DNA of 43,393 bases from an uncultured Lachnospiraceae bacterium. GTDB taxonomy: Bacteria; Bacillota; Clostridia; Lachnospirales; Lachnospiraceae. The DNA lies in assembly GCA_947591155.1 (NCBI GenBank), contig CANQDA010000030.1:1-43393 (forward strand), written 5' to 3'. The translations under genes and the position numbers were made by a program. Shown here in pieces: positions 31,837-38,220 of the stretch. The notes beneath the pieces are model-generated. The model was not told where the DNA came from, searched no databases, and worked only from the letters and a program-made list of their open reading frames with translations. Each line of letters begins with the position of its first letter. Positions within the stretch are counted from its first letter, which is position 1.

Positions 31837-31864
31837 GAAGTTTTTTCCAACTTCTTACCGCCTC
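31815..31864 (-). terminator. Rho-independent terminator after pncC
   Basis: The transcript folds as GAGGCG-GT-AAGAAGTT, loop GGAAAA, AACTTCTT-GA-CGCCTC, then TTTCTTTCT. The stem is 14 bp plus an internal mismatch. It starts 2 nt after the pncC stop codon and overlaps the rpoB promoter. Confidence 0.85.
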
Positions 31865-31866
31865 TT

Positions 31867-32412
31867 TTACCTCTTTTGCAGTAGTTTCTCCCTTAAAAGC
31901 GCGAGCGCCTGGTCCCTCGCCTGCGCGCGGATCTGCGCGCGCGTCCCCGTCAGATGCAGCTCCTTCACCTCTGTCTTGCCGCAGACATGACAGCCGATGT
32001 AGACCAACCCGACCGGCTCGCCGGATGCCTTGTCTTTCGCTGCTTTCTCCGGCTTTGACAGCCTGTCCGATTCGGCCTTTTGCTCTTCCTGCGTATCTCC
32101 CATGTCGGACCCCGCGTATCCTGTGACGGACAGACAGCAATCTGCTTTCGCCGTCCTCGCTCCGCCCTCCGCCATCTCAGCGGCCGTCTGAGCGCTTACC
32201 GCGGTATACCTCTCAAGCGTTTCCGTCCGCACGCCGACCATCTCATGCTTCGCCTCGTCGCAGTACGTCACGAATCCGCGTTTGAACACCTCCGAGCTGC
32301 CCGGCACATCGGTCAGCGCCGCCGCGATCATCCCTCCGGTACAAGACTCGACCGTTGTGACGGTCATATTGCACCTATCCAGCTCCTTCACGATCCATTC
32401 TTCAAATCTCAT
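31867..32412 (-). CDS. pncC: CinA C-terminal domain protein (NMN amidohydrolase)
   Basis: A 181-residue stand-alone CinA C-terminal domain, predicted to deamidate nicotinamide mononucleotide and so recycle a by-product of NAD-dependent ligase. Family motifs are VESCTGGMIAAALTDVPGSS (21-40), FVTYCDEAKHEMVGV (47-61) and the strand SVTGYAG (95-101). The loop that normally reads AGPxGG and leads quickly to PVGTVYI is expanded here: after AGSDMGD comes a ~25-residue Lys/Glu/Ser-rich insert (107-131) before EPVGLVYIG. The N-terminal molybdopterin-binding half of full-length CinA is absent. The ribosome site is weak. It lies 39 nt downstream of the cptN toxin gene and upstream of rpoB. Confidence 0.88.
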   Translation of the reverse strand: MRFEEWIVKELDRCNMTVTTVESCTGGMIAAALTDVPGSSEVFKRGFVTYCDEAKHEMVGVRTETLERYTAVSAQTAAEMAEGGARTAKADCCLSVTGYAGSDMGDTQEEQKAESDRLSKPEKAAKDKASGEPVGLVYIGCHVCGKTEVKELHLTGTRAQIRAQARDQALALLREKLLQKR

Positions 32413-32451
32413 CTCTTAATTGTCCGTCAAATTTTTCTATTCTGAAATGAA

Positions 32452-32916
32452 TTATTCGCCTAATTTTTTTAATATAGCCATAACATCAGGCTGTGTCGGC
32501 GTAAACTTTACGCCTCGCCTGAGCATACCCAAAACTTTCTTTGCTTTCCGTTCAATCTCTCTGGCAACGTGCTCACTTGTCAACCTCAAATGATTTCCGG
32601 CAATCGTAAATTCGCGCTCTATGTATTCTTCTTTTATTGGAAACATATCCTGTATCAAAAAAACGCTCTCCCGATCATTATCCAATTTCGCAATATGGAG
32701 GGTATCACATGATCGTCCTTTTGCTTTCTTTTTTTCCATAATCTTTCTATATTTATCAATACGGCTGGATAATGGGATCATCCAGTATATTTCTGTCCTG
32801 ACGTCTTCAAAGCAATAATAATGCGGCCTGTTTCCCTCCTTATTGCCTTTCAGATAAGGATCCGCCATATCTGTAAAAAATTGATCTTTAATGATATAAA
32901 AACCGTTTTTTTCCAT
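32452..32916 (-). CDS. cptN: Type III toxin-antitoxin endoribonuclease toxin (CptN family)
   Basis: A 154-residue protein of the ToxN/AbiQ/CptN fold family. It begins EKNGFYIIKDQFFTDMADPY, followed by GNRPHYYCFED (28-38), IYWMIPLSSRIDKYRKIM (43-60), a GRSCDTLHIAKL segment (67-78), and VFLIQDMFPIKEEYI (85-99). This order (FYFIKDQ, RP, IPLSS, CDT, LIQ-MFP) is that of CptN toxins first described in Coprococcus and Eubacterium. Such toxins cut mRNA and also process their own antitoxin RNA, which then inhibits them. GGAGAAG sits just before the ATG. Upstream on the same strand are the terminator, the 45-nt antitoxin repeats and a promoter, as expected for a type III system. Confidence 0.9.
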   Translation of the reverse strand: MEKNGFYIIKDQFFTDMADPYLKGNKEGNRPHYYCFEDVRTEIYWMIPLSSRIDKYRKIMEKKKAKGRSCDTLHIAKLDNDRESVFLIQDMFPIKEEYIEREFTIAGNHLRLTSEHVAREIERKAKKVLGMLRRGVKFTPTQPDVMAILKKLGE

Positions 32917-32934
32917 TTATCTTCTCCATTATGG

Positions 32935-32962
32935 AAAAGTCCTCCACCCTACGGCGAAGGAC
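32935..32962 (-). terminator. Attenuating terminator between cptI and cptN
   Basis: The transcript forms a 10-bp stem GTCCTTCGCC-GTAG-GGTGGAGGAC (two G-U pairs) and is followed by TTTT. It lies between the antitoxin repeats and the toxin gene. In type III systems such a leaky terminator sets an excess of antitoxin RNA over toxin mRNA. Confidence 0.85.
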
Positions 32963-32965
32963 CAC

Positions 32966-33060
32966 ACTTACAACCCAACCATTTCTATACCGCATATTGG
33001 TCAGCGGTAAACTTGCAACCCGACCATTTATATACCACATATCGGTCAGTGGTAAACTTT
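32966..33060 (-). repeat. 45-nt direct repeats of the antitoxin (about 2.1 copies)
   Basis: Units 32966-33010 and 33011-33055 differ at seven positions, and the first five bases of a third follow at 33056-33060. The repeats sit immediately upstream of the toxin gene terminator. Confidence 0.93.
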
Positions 33061-33072
33061 CTTTATGTTTTT

Positions 33073-33101
33073 ATTTTAGCAAGCATATTGAGGAAAGTCA
33101 A
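33073..33101 (-). promoter_or_regulatory. Sigma-A promoter of cptIN
   Basis: TTGACT and TAAAAT are separated by exactly 17 bp, directly upstream of the antitoxin repeats. Confidence 0.8.
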
Positions 33102-33171
33102 TAGACATTCCTTAAATATTCTATGCAATCAATCATCAAAAATACATTCAAATTGAATCTCTTTAGAGTCC

Positions 33172-33717
33172 TCACATCTGCCCATCCAACACGCCCCAGT
33201 TCTTTCGCAGATAGTCCACGAGCGAGATCACCGTCAGCGCCAGCGCCACCCAGACAAGCACCTGCGCGATCACATCGAACACGCCGCCGAGGTCCAGAAT
33301 CAGCAGGATCACCATGAGCATCTGGGACACGGTCTTGAACTTGCCCCAGTAGCTCGCCGCGATGACCGTCCCCTTGTCGGAGGCCACCAGACGGAAACCG
33401 CTGATGATAAACTCTCTCCCGATGATGATGATCACGATCCACGCCGCAAGCGCGCCTTTCTCCACCAGACAGATCAGCGCCGAGCAGACGAGCAGCTTGT
33501 CCGCGATCGGATCCATAAATTTCCCGAAGTCAGTAACCAGATTGTCCTTCCTGGCCAGATAGCCGTCGAACCAGTCCGTGATGCTCGCCAGAATGAAGAC
33601 CGCGGCAGCCGCGTATTTTCCGGCGTCCCCCAACACGTCCGTAAGCATCAGCACCACAAACACCGGCACCATGCACACCCGCAACACCGTCAGTTTATTC
33701 GGTAGATTCATCTGCAA
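33172..33717 (-). CDS. pgsA: CDP-diacylglycerol-glycerol-3-phosphate 3-phosphatidyltransferase
   Basis: A 181-residue integral membrane enzyme making phosphatidylglycerol phosphate. It begins NLPNKLTVLRVCMVPVFVV. The CDP-alcohol phosphotransferase motif D-G-x2-A-R-x8-G-x3-D-x3-D is complete in TDWFDGYLARKDNLVTDFG then KFMDPIADK. Three or four more membrane segments follow, with GREFIISGFRLVA typical of PgsA. The gene overlaps the 3' end of rimO by 23 nt. In many Firmicutes pgsA is followed directly by cinA; here the CptIN cassette lies between them. Confidence 0.96.
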   Translation of the reverse strand: MQMNLPNKLTVLRVCMVPVFVVLMLTDVLGDAGKYAAAAVFILASITDWFDGYLARKDNLVTDFGKFMDPIADKLLVCSALICLVEKGALAAWIVIIIIGREFIISGFRLVASDKGTVIAASYWGKFKTVSQMLMVILLILDLGGVFDVIAQVLVWVALALTVISLVDYLRKNWGVLDGQM

Positions 33718-35032
33718 TCTCTCCTATCAAATCGTATTCCGCCGCGCCTGTGATCTTCACCCGTGCGAAGTCCCCGGACACCAGCGTCTCATCCGTGTGA
33801 ATAAACAGCAGTCCGTCCACGTTCGGCGCGTCGCCGTAGGTGCGCGCCACGTAGGCGTTCTCGTCCGCGACCTTTCCCTCAACCATCGCCGTGACCGTTC
33901 GCCCGACCATGTCCTGCGCGCGGTCGAACGCGATCTCCTGCTGTAGCTCCATCAGTTCCTCCTGCCAGGTCAGCTTCGTCTCCTCGTCGATCTGATCCGG
34001 CATCGAAGCCGCCGGCGTGTCCTCCTCCTGCGAGTAGGTAAACACTCCGAGGCGGTCAAACTCCATCTCGTTGATGAACTCCATCAGCTCCTCGTGCTGC
34101 TCCTGCGTCTCGCCCGGAAATCCGGCGATCAGCGTCGTCCGAAGCATGATGTCCGGAATCGCCTCGCGCAGCTTTTCCACGATCCGCACCAGATCGGCCT
34201 TCGTCGTCCGCCTCCCCATGCGCTTCAGCACCGCGTCGCTCGCGTGCTGGATCGGCAGATCCAGATAGTGGCAGATCTTCGGCTCGCGCGCGATCGTCCC
34301 GATCAGCTCGTCGTAGATCTCCTCCGGATAACAGTAGAGGATGCGGATCCAGCGGATCCCTGAGATCCTGCACAGCGCCTCCAACAAAAGGTGCAGCGAC
34401 TTCACCCCGTACAAGTCCACGCCGTAGAGCGTCGTCTCCTGCGCGACCAGGATCAGCTCCTTCACGCCCTGCGCCGCCAGCTCCTCCGCCTGCGCGATCA
34501 GCCGCTCCATCGGAACGCTGCGGTATCCTCCGCGCAACTTCGGGATAATGCAGTATGTGCAGTGCTTGTCGCAGCCCTCCGCGACCTTCAGGTACGCGTA
34601 GTGTCCGCCCGTCGTCACGAGTCTGCCCGTCTCCATCTGCGGCAGCCGGGTCAGTTCCTCCGTCTCGACTTCCCGTTTCCCTGCGAGCGCCTGCTCAATC
34701 GCCTCAGCGACCTTGTCGTAGGCCGTCGTGCCGAGCACCATGTCCACCTCTTCGACCTCGTCGAGGATCTCCTTTCGGTAGCGCTGCGCCATGCAGCCGG
34801 TCACGATGAGCGCCTTGCAGTTCCCGGACTTCTTGTATTCCGCCATCTCGAGAATCGTCTGCACGCTCTCCTCTTTCGCGTCATTGATAAAGCAGCAGGT
34901 ATTGATTATGATGATATCGGCCTCCGCCTCGTCATCCGTAAACTCGTATCCCCTGCTGCCAAGCAACCCAAGCATTTCCTCGGAGTCGACCAGATTTTTG
35001 TCGCAGCCGAGCGAAACAAACAGTATTTTCAT
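33695..35032 (-). CDS. rimO: Ribosomal protein S12 methylthiotransferase
   Basis: A 445-residue radical SAM enzyme of the MiaB/RimO family. The N-terminal UPF0004 domain carries cluster cysteines in VSLGCDKNLVDSE (Cys10), NTCCFINDAKEES and TGCMAQRY. The radical SAM motif is C-x3-C-x2-C in EGCDKHCTYCIIPKLRG. A C-terminal TRAM domain (about 375-445) is shorter and more acidic than in MiaB, which together with the LGCDKN start favours RimO. It methylthiolates a conserved Asp of ribosomal protein S12. It starts 9 nt after the DUF308 gene stop codon and overlaps pgsA. Confidence 0.94.
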   Translation of the reverse strand: MKILFVSLGCDKNLVDSEEMLGLLGSRGYEFTDDEAEADIIIINTCCFINDAKEESVQTILEMAEYKKSGNCKALIVTGCMAQRYRKEILDEVEEVDMVLGTTAYDKVAEAIEQALAGKREVETEELTRLPQMETGRLVTTGGHYAYLKVAEGCDKHCTYCIIPKLRGGYRSVPMERLIAQAEELAAQGVKELILVAQETTLYGVDLYGVKSLHLLLEALCRISGIRWIRILYCYPEEIYDELIGTIAREPKICHYLDLPIQHASDAVLKRMGRRTTKADLVRIVEKLREAIPDIMLRTTLIAGFPGETQEQHEELMEFINEMEFDRLGVFTYSQEEDTPAASMPDQIDEETKLTWQEELMELQQEIAFDRAQDMVGRTVTAMVEGKVADENAYVARTYGDAPNVDGLLFIHTDETLVSGDFARVKITGAAEYDLIGEIADESTE

Positions 35033-35041
35033 ATGTTAGTT

Positions 35042-35749
35042 CTATTTTCCTTTCCGTACCGTCAGTCCGTGCTCTCCGCTATCCGTCGCATTCACGGTAT
35101 TCCCGGCGCTCTCCATGTCCACCGTCTTCTGACCGAGCAGCTCCTGCAGATCGACGTCCGGATTCGCCTTCTGCAGCTTCGTGAGCTTTCGCACGCGGGT
35201 CTGGATGCAGAAGAGGCTGATCAGATTCGTCAGACCGTCCAGGATCAGGCAGATCCCAATGTACAGCAACATATAGCGCTCTTTCTCGAACGGATTGCAC
35301 AGAAGCACGATGCCGAGCGCCACAATGACGAGCGCACAGATCAGCACCAGATACCACTTCCGGATCTTCAGCTTTCTCATGTTGAGCGAATTCTGAATCT
35401 TCACCACCGCGCCGAGGAGAAGAATGATCCCCATCGCGAACGGAAGCACTTCAGTCAGGAACGTCTGGTTCAGCAGGATAAAAACGCCGAACGCGACGCA
35501 CACAATCCCGATCACCAGATCCATCTGCAGAAAGCCCTGGTGGTTGTCTCTCGTATAGTAGATGAAGCCGTAGGTGATGCCGAGCACGATCATCACAATG
35601 CCGAGCGCGATCCCGATCATGCGCACGGACAGCGACGGCCACGCGATCAGCACAACTCCAAGCGCCACGTAGAGCGCCGACAAAAAGATATAACTCTTAC
35701 TGAAACTTTTCACCTCATTCAATGAAATTCGCCTTCCTTTCCCGCTCAC
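35042..35749 (-). CDS. DUF308/HdeD-like membrane protein
   Basis: A 235-residue protein with six membrane segments arranged as repeated pairs (YIFLSALYVALGVVLIAWPS, IGIALGIVMIVLGITYGF, LVIGIVCVAFGVFILL, VLPFAMGIILLLGAVV, YLVLICALVIVALGIVLL and YMLLYIGICLILDGLTNLIS). This internal duplication is characteristic of DUF308/HdeD proteins. The soluble C-terminal 55 residues are charged and of unknown role. It lies in a tight gene string between rpoZ and rimO. Function is not established; acid-stress roles known for E. coli HdeD should not be assumed. Confidence 0.82.
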   Translation of the reverse strand: MSGKGRRISLNEVKSFSKSYIFLSALYVALGVVLIAWPSLSVRMIGIALGIVMIVLGITYGFIYYTRDNHQGFLQMDLVIGIVCVAFGVFILLNQTFLTEVLPFAMGIILLLGAVVKIQNSLNMRKLKIRKWYLVLICALVIVALGIVLLCNPFEKERYMLLYIGICLILDGLTNLISLFCIQTRVRKLTKLQKANPDVDLQELLGQKTVDMESAGNTVNATDSGEHGLTVRKGK

Positions 35750-35787
35750 GGCCTTTTCGTCTCAGGAGCGCCGCGAACCGCAGCGTC

Positions 35788-36075
35788 CTATTCTTCCGCC
35801 GCTGCCGACGCGTCCTCTTTTGTGGACTCAGCCTCTTCCATCTCCTCCGGGAGCACCTTGATCTTGCCCTCGTTGAGCTCAGAGACCGCCCTTGAGAGCG
35901 GCTTCGAGATCTCCAGCGCCCGCTCATCGCCCTTCATCTGGCGGGAGATGATCTGGCGCGCGCGCTTCGCCGTCGCCAGAACGATCGAATAGCGGCTGTT
36001 CACCACCGGCGTATCACCCTGCTCTACCTCGCTGTTTACTACCTTCATAAGATCAGAATAAGATGGATGTAACAT
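35788..36075 (-). CDS. rpoZ: RNA polymerase omega subunit
   Basis: A 95-residue omega subunit. The core reads MLHPSYSDLMKVVN, then VVNSRYSIVLATAKRARQI, which is the conserved omega signature, and SKPLSRAVSELNEGKIKV. I start at ATG 36075 because AGGAGA sits 8 nt upstream; a longer frame opening at 36117 overlaps the gmk stop codon and adds 14 unconserved residues. The acidic C-terminal tail is common in clostridial omegas. Gene order yicC-remA-gmk-rpoZ is the usual Firmicutes arrangement. Confidence 0.93.
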   Translation of the reverse strand: MLHPSYSDLMKVVNSEVEQGDTPVVNSRYSIVLATAKRARQIISRQMKGDERALEISKPLSRAVSELNEGKIKVLPEEMEEAESTKEDASAAAEE

Positions 36076-36113
36076 AAATAAGCTCTCCTTCTCTATTATA
36101 TTATTTTCTGTTT

Positions 36114-36776
36114 TCATTCATGAACTTCCAAGGCCTCGCCTGCTTGGAACTCCCGCGCAAGCTCCCGGACCTCCTGGCGGATCTGCTCAACAAACTCCAG
36201 ATTCCGGTCGATCCGGCTATGCTGGCTCTCAATCAGCTGGTGGAGTTTCTCCATGCTCTCCTCGAGCTCATCGTTGATAATCATGTAATCGTACTTCTCC
36301 ACCTCGGCCGACTCCTCAACCGCCCTCTGCATCCGGGCGCGGATCACAGCCTCGTCCTCGGTGCCCCGCCCGTTCAGCCGCTGCGCGAGCGTCTGCGCGT
36401 CCGGTGGCATCACAAACAGCAGAAGCGCGTCCGGGAATTTCTCCCTGACCTTGAGCGCGCCCTGCAATTCAATCTCCAGAATCACGTCCCGGCCCTGGTC
36501 GATCTGGTCCTCCACGTAATCGCGCGGCGTGCCGTAATAGTTGCCGCAATAGTTCGCGTACTCGATCAGGCGATCCTCCGCGATCAGCTGCTCGAACTCT
36601 TCCTTCGTCCGGAAGAAATATTCCCTTCCGTCCTCCTCGCCCTCCCGCGGCGCGCGCGTCGTCGCTGAGATCGACAGCGCGTATTGCCCGTAGCGCTCGG
36701 TCAATAGCTTCATCAGCGTCCCCTTGCCGACGCCGGAAAACCCGGACACTACCACAAGGATCCCTTTTCTGCTCAT
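36114..36776 (-). CDS. gmk: Guanylate kinase
   Basis: A 220-residue GMP kinase (GMP + ATP to GDP + ADP). The P-loop is GFSGVGKGTLMKLL (about residues 12-25). GMP-binding motifs ISATTRAPREGEEDGREYFF and NYCGNYYGTPRDYVEDQI are intact, and DVILEIELQGALKVRE follows. The true start is ATG 36776, which overlaps the remA stop codon as ATGA. The same frame stays open to 37154, but that extension is an out-of-frame reading of remA and is rejected. The C-terminus (about 190-220) is slightly longer and acidic compared with the E. coli enzyme. Confidence 0.96.
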   Translation of the reverse strand: MSRKGILVVVSGFSGVGKGTLMKLLTERYGQYALSISATTRAPREGEEDGREYFFRTKEEFEQLIAEDRLIEYANYCGNYYGTPRDYVEDQIDQGRDVILEIELQGALKVREKFPDALLLFVMPPDAQTLAQRLNGRGTEDEAVIRARMQRAVEESAEVEKYDYMIINDELEESMEKLHQLIESQHSRIDRNLEFVEQIRQEVRELAREFQAGEALEVHE

Positions 36777-37051
36777 TGCTGTTCTTCTCCCTTCATCTCC
36801 TGCTCCGCGCCCATACCAGCCGCAAAGCGTCTGGCGACTGTGTCCGGCTGCATCGCGGAGAGCAGGATCTGCCCCGTCTCCATCACAAGCACCGACTTCG
36901 TCCGCCTGCCCTGCGTCGCGTCGACCACGAGCTGCTTCTCCCTGGCGTTCTGCACCAGCCGCTTGATCGGGGCCGCGTCGGGATTCACGACCGCGGTCAC
37001 CTTCTGAGTGTTCACGTAATTGCCAAAGCCGATATTCACCAAATTCGACAT
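36773..37051 (-). CDS. remA: RemA/DUF370 regulatory protein
   Basis: A 92-residue protein of the DUF370 family. It starts SNLVNIGFGNYVNTQKVTAV and contains PIKRLVQNAREKQLVVDATQ and RRTKSVLVMETGQILLSAMQ, the conserved DNA-binding core. In Bacillus subtilis RemA activates extracellular matrix operons. Here its gene sits in the housekeeping yicC-remA-gmk-rpoZ string, about 14 kb from the polysaccharide locus; control of that locus by RemA is only a possibility. Stop and gmk start overlap by 4 nt. Confidence 0.95.
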   Translation of the reverse strand: MSNLVNIGFGNYVNTQKVTAVVNPDAAPIKRLVQNAREKQLVVDATQGRRTKSVLVMETGQILLSAMQPDTVARRFAAGMGAEQEMKGEEQQ

Positions 37052-37150
37052 ATCCCTGGTCTGCTTCCTTTCCGTCTGTCGCAGCGCGCTTCGCTCTGCC
37101 GGCTTCCCCGCGTCGCAATCCTTGCTCCCACGCCCGTGCCAGCCGCGTCG

Positions 37151-38029
37151 TCACTCGATGTTCTGCACCTGCTCACGCACTTTCTCGATATCCGTTTTCA
37201 GGTCAATCGCGATGTTCGATGTCGCCAGATCGTTCGCCTTTGAGAGGATCGTATTCGCCTCGCGGTTCATCTCCTGCGCGATGAAGTCCAGCTTCCTTCC
37301 GACTCCGTCGCCGTGCAGCAACGCCTCGCGCATCGTACTGATATGGCTCTTCAGGCGCACCGTCTCCTCGTCCGTACAGATCTTGTCCGCGAACAGCACC
37401 ACCTCGGAGGCCAGCCGGTTTTCGTCGATCTGGGAGTCCTCGAGCAGCTCGCGCACCTTGTCCTCCAGCTTCTTCCGATACTCGGCCACGATCTGCGGAT
37501 AGCGCTCCTCGATCAGGGTAACATTCTCTTCCATAATTTCGAGCTTGTCAAGGATGTCTTTCTTCAGGGCCTCGCCCTCGCGCTCCCGCGCCCCGACAAA
37601 CTGGCTGCACGCGCCCTGAAGCGCCACCTCCAGCGTCGCCCAGAGCGCTTCCTCGTCGACGTCCTGCTCCTCCATCGTGAAGACCTCGGGACAGCGCCCG
37701 AGCGCGGACACCCGGATGTCATTCTCCAGTCCGAAGGTCTCCGCCATCTGTCTGTAATATTTCAGATATTCCCCGGCGATCTCCTCATTGTACTTCAGGG
37801 CGACGTTCTCCTCGCTGTAATCCTCGTAGGTGATGAAGAGGTCGATCTTGCCCCGCTGCACATATTTCTTCAGGGTATTGCGGATCTCAGCCTCGAAAAA
37901 GTTGAACTTCTTCGGCATCTTGATATTCACATCGAAATAACGGTGGTTGACCGCCTTCATCTCGACCGTAAACTTCCTGTCGCCCTGGTGATGCTCGCAT
38001 CGCCCAAAGCCTGTCATGCTCTTGATCAT
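37151..38029 (-). CDS. yicC: YicC/YloC-family endoribonuclease
   Basis: A 292-residue protein of the YicC family, shown in E. coli to be an endoribonuclease. It opens IKSMTGFGRCEHHQGDRKFT and has VNHRYFDVNIKMPKKF (around 27-42). The C-terminal DUF1732 part reads RLASEVVLFADKICTDEE, GVGRKLDFIAQEMNREANTI and the ending DLATSNIAIDLKTDIEKVRE, all hallmark segments. ATG 38029 has GAGAGGAA 9 nt upstream. It is the first gene of the yicC-remA-gmk-rpoZ string and has its own strong promoter at 38082-38110, divergent from rqcH. Confidence 0.95.
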   Translation of the reverse strand: MIKSMTGFGRCEHHQGDRKFTVEMKAVNHRYFDVNIKMPKKFNFFEAEIRNTLKKYVQRGKIDLFITYEDYSEENVALKYNEEIAGEYLKYYRQMAETFGLENDIRVSALGRCPEVFTMEEQDVDEEALWATLEVALQGACSQFVGAREREGEALKKDILDKLEIMEENVTLIEERYPQIVAEYRKKLEDKVRELLEDSQIDENRLASEVVLFADKICTDEETVRLKSHISTMREALLHGDGVGRKLDFIAQEMNREANTILSKANDLATSNIAIDLKTDIEKVREQVQNIE

Positions 38030-38081
38030 CGTCTTCGGTTCCTCTCTTATTATCCAAAGGCAAATTTACCCATTTGGATTT

Positions 38082-38110
38082 ATTATAAGCGAAAGAATGA
38101 ATACCGTCAA
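38082..38110 (-). promoter_or_regulatory. Sigma-A promoter of yicC
   Basis: TTGACG and TATAAT are separated by 17 bp. The -10 is a perfect consensus. The leader is about 45 nt. It is back to back with the rqcH promoter. Confidence 0.85.
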
Positions 38111-38123
38111 TCAAAAATATTCG

Positions 38124-38152
38124 TTTACACTGACACCGTGATTTGTTATACT
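38124..38152 (+). promoter_or_regulatory. Sigma-A promoter of rqcH
   Basis: TTTACA and TATACT are separated by 17 bp. Transcription would start near 38159, giving a leader of about 60 nt before the rqcH ATG. Confidence 0.82.
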
Positions 38153-38220
38153 ATCCGCGAAAGCAATGAGCCGTGCAGGAGCGACACGGTTCATGAAACA
38201 GAAATCGGAGGCAGCACACT

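Larger units (their letters stand above)
32935..33066 (-). ncRNA. cptI: CptI-type antitoxin RNA
   Basis: The predicted transcript runs from about 33066, just after the TAAAAT box, to the terminator at 32935. It holds two full 45-nt repeats (33055 to 33011 and 33010 to 32966) and a few bases of a third. Each repeat can form a pseudoknot: stem 1 TACC(A/G)C with G(T/C)GGTA, and loop bases CC(G/A)A with T(C/T)GG downstream. The differences between the two repeats preserve both stems. This matches the CptI class of antitoxin (about two repeats), which the toxin cuts into single units. The RNA ends are inferred. Confidence 0.85.

Noticed and set aside
32966..33060. 45-nt repeats as a small CRISPR array
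   Set aside because: The units abut with no spacers, no cas genes are present, and promoter, pseudoknots, terminator and toxin fit a type III antitoxin.
36777..37154. An N-terminal extension of about 126 residues on guanylate kinase
   Set aside because: It is an out-of-frame reading of remA; the kinase has a proper ATG at 36776 overlapping the remA stop codon, and its P-loop starts right after.
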